Below, in pieces: positions 8,101 through 16,990 of a DNA stretch of 64,000 nucleotides. The stretch lies in contig JALOON010000004.1 in the NCBI GenBank assembly GCA_025454405.1, positions 1-64,000 of the forward strand, read 5' to 3'. Numbering within the stretch: position 1 is the first letter of the stretch; each line of letters starts with the position of its first letter. This DNA comes from Oscillatoriaceae cyanobacterium Prado104 (GTDB lineage: Bacteria; Cyanobacteriota; Cyanobacteriia; Cyanobacteriales; Microcoleaceae). A program made the translations under genes and the position numbers. A model generated the notes under the pieces. It had not been told where the DNA came from. It ran no database searches and worked only from the letters and a program-made list of their open reading frames with translations.

Positions 8101-10939
8101 TTACCTCGGTTTTTGCTACTGTTTTGTATTCGATTTGGTTGACAGGATTGCGACTTCCTTCGACTACTTGGGTGACGCTGCTGTACTCAATCTTTTGCAT
8201 TTCAACGCGGACTGTTTGACCTTCTAGTAGTTTTCCTGCAGGATCGGTAACGATTAATTGAATCGGTAAAGGTTTACCTGCATCGGCAACGAAATTAGTT
8301 TGCAAACCAATTAAGCGATCGCTGGGTAAAGCAGTAAATGTTTGAGAATTTGACACAGACAAATTTGAAACATCGGAGACTTCGACATCTACTCGATAGT
8401 TCATCGGATAAGGTAAATCTTTGGCGATCGTAAATGCGCGATCGCCTTTACCGCTAGCATCTAATACGGCATTTTGTTGCAGTACATCAGTAGGAACATT
8501 TGGGCTTTCTTCCGGCCAAAACCACTGCCGCCCAAAGGTAAATTTTTCCCAACCTTTTGGGGTAAATTCTGCTTGGCGTCGAGTGACATAATATTTGGCT
8601 GTTCCGCCTGACACTGGCGAACCAAACAGATAATTACTTTGGACGTTTGCTTCGATTCGATCGTCAATCTTTGCCAATTTTTTATTGAGGCTTAAATCTA
8701 CCTTAAAATTGGGTGGTTTGAATTCAGCAATCCGAAATTGACCGGAAATTTTCGCTCCGCTTGTTCCTTTAGCTAGAATAGAATAGTAGCCTAAAGGTCG
8801 ATCGCTGCCGATCGGTAATTCTAGGGAAAATGTGCCAAATTCATTAGTTGTACGAGTACCTAAATCTGTCTCCTTACCGCTAGGAGTTTGCAGCGTGACT
8901 GCATAACTAGCATTTTTGTCCTGTTTGATAACTCCATTTTGCAGGTAATAAGCAGTTCCCGTAAACCAAGCTTTTTCTCCCGGTTGATAAAGTTGTCTGT
9001 CAGAGAAGATTGTACCGCGCGATTGTGGCTGGTTACTGTTCCAAGTATCTCCATCAATGCCGTAGCCATAAGCACCGCTATATTCTTCGGTTCTAGCAAA
9101 TGCCCAGTCTTTGTTTTCGCGGGCAATAACTAATAATTTTGGTGCTTTTTCAAAGCCGCCCGATCGAGAGTTAATACACTTTTGTAAATTCTCGCGACTT
9201 AGCAGTAATGTACCGTTATTGTCAGTTTTACCTGTTGCACAAGGAGTAGGTTGAGGGCGAGATTTTGCCTCTAATTGAGATTCATAAATCTCGACTGATG
9301 CTGCTACTGGGGAACCGTCATCGAGATGGTGGACTCGAATTAAACCTGACTCTGGGAACCACTGGGTAAATACTCCCAGATTAGTCAACTGCACTAAGCC
9401 GTAATTGGCAGGTTCTCGCCATTGCTGTTTGCCCTTTTCATCCAAGTAAAAATTCGTGCGCGATCGCACTCCATAGGCAAGCATTCCTGTTGCCGAACCC
9501 AGTTTTTCTCGCAAGGGAACTGTGATGTCCTTTGTCTGATTTTTTGTACCTGAAACTGGGAAAGTTTGCCACTCAGAAGGCTTGGGAAGTAAATCACTTT
9601 GCTCTTCCCTGGGATAGGCGTCAGCAGTATAGACTAAATCGGTGGGTTGAATGACTTTATAAGCTGCTTTGTACTGGGATTCTGGCAAATTTACTGCGGA
9701 AATATTCAGTTGTAAGTCTTTACCTGCTGGAAAAATATTTAAGCCGGTTGGCACCCAAATTTCGCCAGAAATATCGCCTGTTTCGTACTGCAACGTAACG
9801 GGTTTACCCAAAGTTTGACCGAATTTATCTTTGAGGTTAGCGCCAATAGTAATAGTATATTGTGTTGCGGGTTCTAAACTCCAAGGGTTGAGACTAACTG
9901 AGGATTCATTGTCATAGGCTTGAACGAGTGTCGGAGATTTTTTAGGTGCGGGATTAACGGTGATGTTTTTCCGTGCTGAATCGGCGACAAGACCGTTATT
10001 AAATTCTAACTGACCGCTGCCTTTAACGAACCGCCCGTAAGCGCCCCCAGCATCGGGTTTTCCGAAAAATTTAATAGCTTTAAATGTCAGTGGTGAATAG
10101 GTTTCTACTTGACTGACAAAGGGTTGTTCGCTGGGAAGATTGCCGCGAAGCGGTAGCAAGCCCGAGTCAAATTGTAGACGGTACTTAGTAGCTTTTTCTA
10201 GTGTTTGTTGGGGAACTATCGTATAATCAAAAGTGCGAACAGATGGATCGAACTTTTCTGCTGGAGTTTGCAACTCTTCTGATTTTTCCTCTGCTTTTGT
10301 CTTTGCTTTTGCTAACTCTACTTTAACGGGCACTGTTTTTGTCTGTCCCTCTGGCATTAGCTTCAAATGCTCTTGGACTGAAGCTAAATCTAATTCTACA
10401 TTTGATGTGAATTGGAGGGTAGGCTTTAACTCAAGGGGGCGGAATTCTGAATTCTCTGACTTAGAATTTGGTAAATTTGATAGTTGGATGGGTTCTGTGT
10501 TAAATGTCCAAGCTAAATCTTTCTCTAGGCGGTGATTTTTTAAATCGGTTAAACCTGCTTTGATGGCGACTTGAATGCGAGTAGCTTTGGGTAATGCTTG
10601 TTCTGGTTGAAATCCTACCATCCGCGGAGTTAAAAATCGAAACTTGCCGGGGATAGCAGGTTTAATTTCAAATAGTTTGAGTTGACTTTGCCGTTCGGAA
10701 CTATCGAGGCTGGCAACTGGAATTAATGGTTCTTTAAACCGAATCCGAATTTGCTTGAGAGGTTGAGCTTGCCCAGTCGGACTAATTTCTTCAATCCAGT
10801 CTACCAGTTGCGGAGCAATTAGGGGAGCAACTGAGGGAAGCGGCTCAACTTTTGAGGATTTATTAGGGATTCCACAGGTGGTTATTGCCAGGGCGAGGGT
10901 GAAGACAAGTACCGCACCGATCCATTTTTTTAATTTCAT
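5192..10939 (-). CDS. Alpha-2-macroglobulin-like lipoprotein lacking the thioester
   Basis: A 1915-residue envelope protein. The N-terminus is a basic, hydrophobic signal ending near Cys22 (AITTCG), consistent with a lipoprotein although the -1 Thr is unusual. Repeated macroglobulin-type beta domains follow, then a central A2M segment (YYNGSVVTDSKGKASVKFKLPDD split by the TTWRV motif) and an alpha-helical thioester-like domain from about residue 1420. Where E. coli YfhM has CLEQ, this protein has FLEP (F1435), so no covalent trap can form. Bacterial A2Ms are thought to protect the cell envelope from proteases and are typically linked with PBP1C, whose gene lies 1.4 kb away, divergently oriented. 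Family is certain; mechanism is inferred. Confidence 0.92.
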   Translation of the reverse strand: MKLKKWIGAVLVFTLALAITTCGIPNKSSKVEPLPSVAPLIAPQLVDWIEEISPTGQAQPLKQIRIRFKEPLIPVASLDSSERQSQLKLFEIKPAIPGKFRFLTPRMVGFQPEQALPKATRIQVAIKAGLTDLKNHRLEKDLAWTFNTEPIQLSNLPNSKSENSEFRPLELKPTLQFTSNVELDLASVQEHLKLMPEGQTKTVPVKVELAKAKTKAEEKSEELQTPAEKFDPSVRTFDYTIVPQQTLEKATKYRLQFDSGLLPLRGNLPSEQPFVSQVETYSPLTFKAIKFFGKPDAGGAYGRFVKGSGQLEFNNGLVADSARKNITVNPAPKKSPTLVQAYDNESSVSLNPWSLEPATQYTITIGANLKDKFGQTLGKPVTLQYETGDISGEIWVPTGLNIFPAGKDLQLNISAVNLPESQYKAAYKVIQPTDLVYTADAYPREEQSDLLPKPSEWQTFPVSGTKNQTKDITVPLREKLGSATGMLAYGVRSRTNFYLDEKGKQQWREPANYGLVQLTNLGVFTQWFPESGLIRVHHLDDGSPVAASVEIYESQLEAKSRPQPTPCATGKTDNNGTLLLSRENLQKCINSRSGGFEKAPKLLVIARENKDWAFARTEEYSGAYGYGIDGDTWNSNQPQSRGTIFSDRQLYQPGEKAWFTGTAYYLQNGVIKQDKNASYAVTLQTPSGKETDLGTRTTNEFGTFSLELPIGSDRPLGYYSILAKGTSGAKISGQFRIAEFKPPNFKVDLSLNKKLAKIDDRIEANVQSNYLFGSPVSGGTAKYYVTRRQAEFTPKGWEKFTFGRQWFWPEESPNVPTDVLQQNAVLDASGKGDRAFTIAKDLPYPMNYRVDVEVSDVSNLSVSNSQTFTALPSDRLIGLQTNFVADAGKPLPIQLIVTDPAGKLLEGQTVRVEMQKIEYSSVTQVVEGSRNPVNQIEYKTVAKTEVKSSSKPQTVSLNPPESGSYRIRANFAGSNNEVTATDLQIWATGENVVSWGNRYDNNRLEVKLDKQSYQPGETATALIQSPYPEAELYFAVVRDKNLYQTVTKVKGGAPQIQFQVTPEMLPNAAVEAVLVRQGKSLKELEPGSLENLVKIGFAPFKTSLDAKYLKVQVTPQKTELPPGAEETIQLQLQDDREQPIKGQFTVMVVNEAVLQLTEYRPPDLVKTVYAEQSISTRFNDNRQNVVLENMSSPLAKGWGYGGGFSTGAANTRVRKDFQALAYYNGSVVTDSKGKASVKFKLPDDLTTWRVMAVATDGNLDFGNGEATFITTKSLISQPILPQFARPGDRIQAGLSVTNNTQEKGNLKINGQVAGAVKFAANNPKSANLTTQAESGTHAYRFPIVASNAGDSKIQFATQLNNNVDAFEVPLEVKSLEVTENVVETGTTVDRVKIPLKVDRNAISDVGGLQISLASTLIPEIMAPAKQVLQDEQLPFLEPAASQLFIAANLQTLSQKYAQSFKEFNPSKTAQSALEKLLKLQQPDGGFTAYPGQKKSDPFLTPYAASAIASASKAFPNTVDAGMLSRLTEYLKKTLADPGQYEFCQQQICKNQVRLSSLIALAELGEKRNDFLADIYQQRGEYNPVTQIELARYLSQFKDWQDESKLLADELQKNIYITGRSAAVNLPQNISWLASPTAIQSQALRLFIAQKSKPEDIDRLLQSLLNLRRDGTWQSTYDNSEALAALVDYSQTQPAPPKFQVTVKLAGETLDSMQFDGYRNPSKFITVATDKLPRNGDLILEKSGQSNLHYLINYGYRLQGNQPGRLNGLRVVREIRAAGQDRVLGTQQLAIPKDLTLGVGQVFDIGLEIIADRPVDCVVITDQLPAGFEPIDNSFQTSTKAVEARGDSWQIGYKTMYRDRIVAYSDRLEPGVYSLHYLVRSVTSGTYLWPGAEAHLQYTPEEFGRSASSTLIVSDK

Positions 10940-11483
10940 AATAAATAACCTCTCAATAAAGCGAGGGGCACGGTCAGCATAGCTTGCAAGATTTTACTCT
11001 TACAAGCTCAGTCTACGAGAGGACTGAGTTACTGACAACTGATATCTCTTTTACGGATAATCCATCTACAGTTGATACGATCGAGTTTCCAGATAAATTT
11101 ATAAGGTTAAGAATTTTGTATTATTTCTTAATGAGGTGGAAACTCCGTAGTTTCTGGAAGCAAGTATCTTTGGGTTGTAGCCTTTGTCTGAGATCTTGCA
11201 TTGTCTGAGATCTTGCAGCGATGTCAACCAGTGGGGATTTGGAAGTTATTCGTGGGGTGGGGCGGGTTTATTTAACCTGTTTGCTTCGTTTTTAACTCTT
11301 GGCGAACCCGCCCCTACAGGCTATTGAAAATGGTGCAATATCTCATTTTATAGGACTTTAGCGCAGAAACTGGGTTTCTTTGAAAAATATCAAACTAGAG
11401 ACGAAAAATTTACGAAAAAGCCCGGTTTCTCACCTCTTGCGTATGCTAGGATGGGCAAGTAAAATATCAGCAACTCATGAGAT
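10940..11483. other. Divergent promoter region containing small repeats
   Basis: About 540 bases between the divergent A2M and phosphoribosyltransferase genes. The left part should carry the A2M promoter, but no clear -35/-10 pair could be assigned. It holds a MITE-like inverted repeat (11260-11320) and a degenerate GAAACCCGGTTTCT-type palindrome around 11370-11430. No credible gene was seen. Confidence 0.5.
11260..11320. repeat. Interspersed inverted repeat, GGGGCGGGTT...GAACCCGCCCC family
   Basis: The arms GGGCGGGTTTATTTAACCTG and GGCGAACCCGCCCCTACAGG flank a short centre. A second, clearly related copy lies at 49149-49213 between two eCIS genes, with the same outer arms and a different centre. 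This is a small non-autonomous dispersed element. Confidence 0.7.
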
Positions 11484-12275
11484 ATGATAATCTTCAGCGA
11501 TTCTCAAGATATCTATTATTTAAGGAACTATCATCCTCTTAAGTGGCAAGGCGAAGAGAACGATTGTTTTGATTACTTTAGTGAAAAAATACTTGACTTG
11601 AAAAACAAAGAAACAACAAGTGTTGATTTCTGGTTTCATGAGCTAAAAAAGCATTTAAAGAGGGATGAGAGCTTTGCCATTGCTGTAGTTCCTTCACATT
11701 CGTCAGGCGATCGAGTATCGGGTATCCATCTAGTAGCCCAAAAATTAGCTAAATCTCTTCCAGAACATATTACTGACGCAACTCTTTGCTTAATACGAGT
11801 TAAAAACATCGATCGATTATCTACAGGAGGCAATCGCGAACTCGACGTTCATTTTGAATCAATGAAAGTAATCAATTTAGAATTGATTCAAAATAAAAAT
11901 GTTCTTTTGCTCGATGATGTATCAACGACTGGTAATTCTTTACGCGCAGGCAAAGAGTTACTTCTGAAAGCAGGTGCTAGTAAAGTGAAATGTATAGCTC
12001 TCGGAAAAACAGTCACATATTATAATTTTGATGATTCAGTTTACGAAAAGATGGGTAGGGATGCTAGTGGCTGTTTCGATGCTATAGACCGCTGGGAAAT
12101 TGAGGAACACGAAAAAATTTGCAGGGATGCAGAAGAGTCTCATTTTTGTGTTTCTGAAAAAGCTAAAAATCTACAAGAAGAAATAGAAGATGAGGTAGAG
12201 TATGCTCGAGATCAAATACAAAGAGGTGCGCATTACAGTCACCTCGAATTATGTTTTATACCAAGTCAGAGTTAG
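11484..12275 (+). CDS. Phosphoribosyltransferase-domain protein
   Basis: A 263-residue cytoplasmic protein. The PRPP-binding loop is clear: VLLLDDVSTTGNSLRAG at about residues 140-157, the DD-(V)-x-T-T-G signature of type I PRTases as in ComF-like proteins. The upstream segment AIAVVPSHSSGDRVSG fits the first beta strand and loop of that fold. The C-terminal 80 residues are acidic and helical (EEHEKICRDAEESHFC) and not typical of ComF. The substrate is unknown. It is followed by a palindromic repeat and then pbpC, without clear operon structure. Confidence 0.75.
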   Translation: MIIFSDSQDIYYLRNYHPLKWQGEENDCFDYFSEKILDLKNKETTSVDFWFHELKKHLKRDESFAIAVVPSHSSGDRVSGIHLVAQKLAKSLPEHITDATLCLIRVKNIDRLSTGGNRELDVHFESMKVINLELIQNKNVLLLDDVSTTGNSLRAGKELLLKAGASKVKCIALGKTVTYYNFDDSVYEKMGRDASGCFDAIDRWEIEEHEKICRDAEESHFCVSEKAKNLQEEIEDEVEYARDQIQRGAHYSHLELCFIPSQS

Positions 12276-12292
12276 ATATCCCTGTTATGAAT

Positions 12293-12380
12293 CGGCGGTT
12301 TCAACCGCGTCTTGTCGAACAAAGTCGGCAGTAAGGCCGACTGAGAGATAAAGGGGATAAGAAATCCGGATTTGGGATTA
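12293..12380. repeat. Hairpin-rich dispersed repeat (GCGGTTTCAACCGC / AGTCGGC...GCCGACT)
   Basis: Contains the palindrome GCGGTTTCAACCGC, a second hairpin AGTCGGC...GCCGACT, and the tail AAAGGGGATAAG with CCGGATTTGGGATTA. The same modules recur at 54617-54775, partly at 40391-40446, and the tail alone at 58092-58122, so this is a small dispersed repeat family. The copy sits just upstream of pbpC. Confidence 0.7.
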
Positions 12381-12406
12381 AACCTTTGTTGGCGGAGGGA
12401 TTAATT

Positions 12407-14737
12407 ATGAAGATATTGAGGCTGTGGTCGATCGAAATTATCCAAAAAGTTTTGCTCAAATATAGAAACCCAAAATTTCGTTTATTTTTGGTGTTAGTAT
12501 TAATTTGCCTAATTGTCCGATCGCTCCCTTATCTCGCACCCATCCGTACTGCTGACATCGCCCAGAATGGATCGGCGATCGAATTTAGCGATCGCAACGG
12601 ACTTCCCCTAGGTACTATTCTCACTCGCGATCGAGAACATACCGTCACAGTACCTTTAGATCGAGTTTCTCCTCATTTTGTACGAGCAATTATCGCCGCT
12701 GAAGACAGGAGATTTTACCAACATGGTGCCACAGATGCGATCGCAATTGCTCGATCGATCCTCGAAGCCCTACAAGCCAAACACATAGTTAGCGGTGCTT
12801 CAACCATCACCATGCAGTTAGCACGGATGTTGGAACCCGCCCCTCGCACGTTACCTCACAAAGTTAGAGAAATTTGGCTGTCTTGGCGTATTTTTGCCGG
12901 CATGAATAGAGATGAAATTCTCGAATCTTACATCAACAGATTGCCCATGAGCGGCAATATTTACGGTGTAGAAGCCGCTTCTCGCACTTATTTTGGCATT
13001 TCCGCTGCCGATCTGAATCTCGCTCGAGCCAGCCTTTTAGCAGCCATTCCTAACGATCCAAATAATCTCAATCCTTACTACCGCTGGCAATCTTTAAAAA
13101 AACGGCAAGCTTACGTACTCGATCGCATGGTCAAGGACAAATATATCACGCGATCGCAGGCAGATCGAGCCTTAAACGAAGCAATTTTACTCGCACCAGC
13201 AAAGCAGGGAATTCTTGCCGCACCTCATTTTTTATTCTGGCTATCCGATCGATTACCCAAGCAGCATCCGTCTCATATTCGCACCACGATCGATCGATCT
13301 TTACAGGAGTTTGTTGAAGCACAAGTGCAGCAAGTCGTCAACTCTTTATCTCCCCATAACGTGCATAATGCCGCAGCTTTAGTCATCAACAATCATACTG
13401 GGGAAATTTTAGCTTATGTCGGTTCTCCCGATTATTTCGATCTAACAGAAATCGGTCGGAATGACGGAGTGCAAGCCTTGCGTCAGCCCGGTTCTACCCT
13501 AAAACCTTTCTTGTATGAATTAGCCTTAGAAAAACGTGCCATTAGAGCTAATACGATTTTGCCCGATGTGCCGACTTATTATGCCATTCCCGGTGCCAAA
13601 CTTTACAGTCCGACTAATTATAACGATCGCAGCTTTTTAGGCCCGGTGCGGGTGCGGATTGCCTTGGCAAATTCCCTGAATATTCCAGCAGTTAGGGTAT
13701 TGGAAAAGGTAGGAGTTCCTGCTTTTCTCGATCGATTGCACGAACTGGGTTTTGAGCATTTAACTCACCCTCCAGAATACTATGGTTTGGGGTTGGTTTT
13801 AGGTAGCGGTGAAGTTAGTTTGTTTGAGTTAGCTAGGGCTTATGTTACGTTGGCGAGACAAGGGCAATTTACACCAATTGTAACTGCATTAAATGCTGAA
13901 CCAACTCCTAATTCTCAACCAATACTCGATCGCACAACCTCAGCTTTAATTACTAATATGCTCAGCGATCCTCACGCCCGCGCTCAAGAATTTGGGGTAG
14001 ATTCGGTACTAGCTTTACCCTTTCCTGCGGCGGTAAAAACGGGAACTTCTTCTGATTTTCGAGATACTTGGACGGTGGGTTTTACTACAGATTATACTGT
14101 GGCTACTTGGGTCGGAAATTTTAATGGCGATCGCATGAAAAAAGTCTCTGGAGTTATGGGTGCTGCACCCCTCTGGAATCACATTATGCTCCACTTACAC
14201 GAACATCAAGAACCTGCGGCTTTTCCGACTTTGAAAGGGTTAGTACAGCGCCCAATTTGTGCTATTTCTGGGTGGCGACCCAACCCTGATTGTCCCTCAG
14301 TCGTGGAAGAATATTTTTATCCTGAAGATATTAGTAAGTACGAAACTGAGTCGGGGAGTTTAAAGTTATCTGAAGAGTATAACGGCTGGTTAGCAAATCG
14401 GAGTCAATCTAGTTTGACTGACAGTAATTTCCAAATAGTTTTTCCTCAAAATGATGCTTATTTCTTGATGGATCTGCAGGAAGAATCACGGCTGGAGTTT
14501 AAATTGTCGGGAACAAACACTACTCCGATCGAGTGGTGGTTGAATGGTAAGAAATTAGCCGCGCAGTCGTCTAATTCGCTATTCTGGCAGCTTCAACCCG
14601 GAAAGTGGGATTTGCAAGCCAAAGCAGGTAAAATGGTTGACAGCGTGAGGTTTGAGGTACAAATTGCCAACAATAATTCCAGGCGGAGTGGCTTTTCATT
14701 TGTTGGCAATTCAACCTCTTTACCGACTAAGAAATAG
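12407..14737 (+). CDS. pbpC: Penicillin-binding protein 1C (bifunctional transglycosylase/transpeptidase)
   Basis: About 776 residues from the ATG at 12407, chosen because GGCGGAGGG precedes it by about 8 bases. It has an N-terminal membrane anchor (FLVLVLICLIVRSLP), then a GT51 glycosyltransferase with AAEDRRFYQHG and GASTITMQLARML, then a transpeptidase with the nucleophile motif STLK in RQPGSTLKPF, the SLN motif in LANSLNIPA, and KTGT. A C-terminal beta-rich domain is the PBP1C-specific extension. It polymerises and may cross-link peptidoglycan. It pairs functionally with the nearby A2M gene, a recurrent bacterial association. Confidence 0.94.
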   Translation: MKILRLWSIEIIQKVLLKYRNPKFRLFLVLVLICLIVRSLPYLAPIRTADIAQNGSAIEFSDRNGLPLGTILTRDREHTVTVPLDRVSPHFVRAIIAAEDRRFYQHGATDAIAIARSILEALQAKHIVSGASTITMQLARMLEPAPRTLPHKVREIWLSWRIFAGMNRDEILESYINRLPMSGNIYGVEAASRTYFGISAADLNLARASLLAAIPNDPNNLNPYYRWQSLKKRQAYVLDRMVKDKYITRSQADRALNEAILLAPAKQGILAAPHFLFWLSDRLPKQHPSHIRTTIDRSLQEFVEAQVQQVVNSLSPHNVHNAAALVINNHTGEILAYVGSPDYFDLTEIGRNDGVQALRQPGSTLKPFLYELALEKRAIRANTILPDVPTYYAIPGAKLYSPTNYNDRSFLGPVRVRIALANSLNIPAVRVLEKVGVPAFLDRLHELGFEHLTHPPEYYGLGLVLGSGEVSLFELARAYVTLARQGQFTPIVTALNAEPTPNSQPILDRTTSALITNMLSDPHARAQEFGVDSVLALPFPAAVKTGTSSDFRDTWTVGFTTDYTVATWVGNFNGDRMKKVSGVMGAAPLWNHIMLHLHEHQEPAAFPTLKGLVQRPICAISGWRPNPDCPSVVEEYFYPEDISKYETESGSLKLSEEYNGWLANRSQSSLTDSNFQIVFPQNDAYFLMDLQEESRLEFKLSGTNTTPIEWWLNGKKLAAQSSNSLFWQLQPGKWDLQAKAGKMVDSVRFEVQIANNNSRRSGFSFVGNSTSLPTKK

Positions 14738-14869
14738 CATGAAAACGAGACTTTTACTTTAGTAGTTACGCGGAGTACAAATTCCTGATTTCAAGTCTCA
14801 AACAGCCCCTATTCCCAAAATAACAATAAAATGGTATTATAGCGATCGCAAATCATTCGTAAAAGCATA

Positions 14870-14896
14870 GAAACCCGGTTTCTCTAAGAAACCGGG
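14870..14896. repeat. GAAACCCGGTTTCT palindromic repeat
   Basis: Inverted repeat GAAACCCGGTTTCT-CTAA-GAAACCGGG abutting the left end of the IS66 element. The same family occurs at 24111-24142 and 47922-47988, with degenerate copies near 11370, 40360 and 60575-60655. Confidence 0.75.
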
Positions 14897-16247
14897 GTAA
14901 GGATTCAGGTGAAAAATAGTCGATCGCTCGCCGAAAAATATGGTAATGTAGTCAGATGAGCGAACAACCAGAGCGATCGATACCACTAAAATTAGGAAAA
15001 GTGGAGCAGTTGAGCCGCGAAGAACTGGTCCTAATTGTGCTGACTCAACAGAAGCTGATTGACAAACTACAAGCAGAACTCGAACAGCTCAAAGACAGAG
15101 TGCCCACCAATAGCAAAACATCATCGAAACCCCCATCGAGCGATCTGATACAGAAATCAGAGACAGCCTCCAGCGATCGCTCAAAAGCATCAGAAACAGA
15201 ACCCAAGCGTAAACCAGGAGGACAGCCGGGACATATCGGCAAAACCCGCAAAGGATTTGGGCGAGTCGATCGGTATGAAATCAGCATTCCTGACTCATGC
15301 TGGCATTGTGGCAGCAGAGAATTAAGTGAGATGATTGGTTTGAGCTCGCAGCAGGTAGCGTGCTTAGTAGATAAACCAATTGAAGTAGTGGAATATCAAC
15401 GAGCCAAATGCCGATGCTTGGAATGTGGAGCAATCACGATCGCAGCACACACAGACGGCATAGTCCCAGGACAAGACTTAAGCATCAACCTGCAAGCATT
15501 ATTGGTATGGCTGGGTAATTATGGACATATGTCCTATGAAAAGCAACAAGAATTGCTGCGGGAATTAGGTGGCATTGAAATTGGTATCGGTACTTTACAA
15601 ACAACCAACGCACGGGTAGCCGATGCTGTCAAGCCCGCCGTTGAAGACTTATGGCAATGGGCACCGTTACAAGCCAATGTCCATGGTGTTTCTGTGGGAG
15701 CGCAGCAGAAATGTTTAGCCCATCTACGACGACATTTTAAGAAAGTTCTGCTTCTGGGGCACGGTAACAACAAAGTTGTCGCACAGGCATTCTTGGATTT
15801 AATTGATGAGGCATTTCGACAACATCGAAAATGGCGCGATCGCCCCGAAGAAATCGATTATGATGCTTGGGCGAGGGACTTTAAGACCAGACTGGCAGCA
15901 TTGTTAAATACTTGGCAAGGTCAGGTGGGTCATGCTGCGGGACTGTTACTGCGTTCTTTACGTGAGAAAGCTCACCAATGGTGGTATTTTTTAGACCACC
16001 CATCCATCCCCCCCGACAATAATTTGGCGGAACGTTCTCTACGATTAGCCGTGACTAAACGTAAGGTATCTGGTGGTTCCCGATCGATGTCTCGGTTTGA
16101 ACAAACTGCTGATTTGTTATCTGTGATTCAGACTTGTCGGTTTCAAGGCAAAAGTGCAATGGCTTTTTTCCGTGATGCTCTATCTGCCCATTCTTGTAAC
16201 TTTTTGATGCCTTCTCTTGTTCCCCAATTTTAGACCTGAATCCTTAC
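14897..16247. mobile_element. IS66-family element, internally deleted
   Basis: The ends are a perfect 14-bp terminal inverted repeat, GTAAGGATTCAGGT at 14897-14910 and its complement at 16234-16247; IS66 ends typically begin GTAAG. The flanking octamers (aaaccggg on the left, gtaaatat on the right) do not match, so the 8-bp target duplication expected of IS66 is absent. This points to a deletion or rearrangement at one side after insertion. Only the large tnpC-type gene is present; the accessory tnpA and tnpB are missing, as is common in cyanobacterial single-ORF IS66 variants. Confidence 0.88.
14956..16233 (+). pseudogene. IS66 transposase with in-frame deletion of catalytic core
   Basis: A 425-residue TnpC-like transposase. 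Intact parts are the N-terminal leucine-zipper region (QQKLIDKLQAELEQLKDR), the PPSSD and GGQPGH linker, the zinc-binding C-x2-C...C-x2-C region (CWHCG, CRCLECG) and the C-terminal third with NNLAERSLR carrying the last catalytic Glu. At about 15670-15695 the sequence jumps from WQWAPLQANVHG to VGAQQKCLAHLRRHF. The roughly 80 residues that normally hold the first two catalytic Asp (DETxW and SDxxxxY regions) are missing without loss of frame. The protein should be inactive although the frame is open. Confidence 0.85.
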
Positions 16248-16990
16248 GTAAATATCTTCTTTGTCATGAATCACCTTAGCTTGTACGAGTTGTTCGGCTT
16301 CTTTCAGTAAAGCCTGTTTATAAACGAAGTAGCGACTCACGATGCCATATTTTGGATATTCACGATAGCCGATAAAATTCCGGAGCAGGTCGATCGTGCG
16401 TTTTGTTTCTTTGACTTTTCGCTCGCCATCCGGTAATTGCTTCAATCGCTCCAATAACGCTTGTTCTTTTTTCAAAGCTGACCGTCGCCCTTGCTCAAAT
16501 TTATGTTTGCTGGCACCAGACTCAAAGTTTCTGATATTACTAAGAATCATGGGGACAAGTGTAATTGGTTGTTCGCTCCAACGAGTTCTCGTAATATCAA
16601 TTTCTCCAACACATCGCATTCCGTATTTGTGAAGAAAAGCATCGATCGCGTCCCTGGCTTCCTGTCCACCCTCGAACTTAATCAGTCGATCCAGAAAGTT
16701 ATCCTCTTTTACCTGTTGCAAATACTCAATGACTTCCGGGTAAGGACGAATCACATCCGCAACATCCAATAGTGCCAGACCCATTTCCGAAGTAATATTG
16801 TTGGGTGCTGATTGAGAAAGCGTGTCCGCTGCGTTTTTTTCGCCTAACCACTCGTTCATTTTTTCATCGATCCAGGAGTAAGCATTCATCCCAGTCATCA
16901 GCACACCAAAACTCTGTGAATCAGAGTTGGTCTTCTTTAATTGCTGGATATCTTCCAGGATAAAATCAAACAGATCCGCTCCCGATCTAG
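16230..16990 (-). pseudogene. rph: Rifampicin phosphotransferase, middle part (truncated by IS66)
   Basis: Continuation of the same gene as the 5' fragment at 16987-18366, in a shifted frame. It encodes the rifampicin-binding domain region, recognisable by YGMRCVGEIDITRTRW and LVPMILSNIR. The reading frame passes upstream of the first Met (16904), through ADLFDFILEDIQQLKK, to the frameshift. At the other end the protein stops four residues into the IS66 inverted repeat (DIYV-RIQV-stop). The C-terminal swivelling His domain needed for phosphotransfer is therefore gone, and no trace of it lies on the far side of the IS. Confidence 0.85.

Noticed and set aside
10984-11208. 74-residue open frame upstream of the phosphoribosyltransferase gene
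   Set aside because: No ribosome site, irregular composition, no recognisable motif; likely chance.
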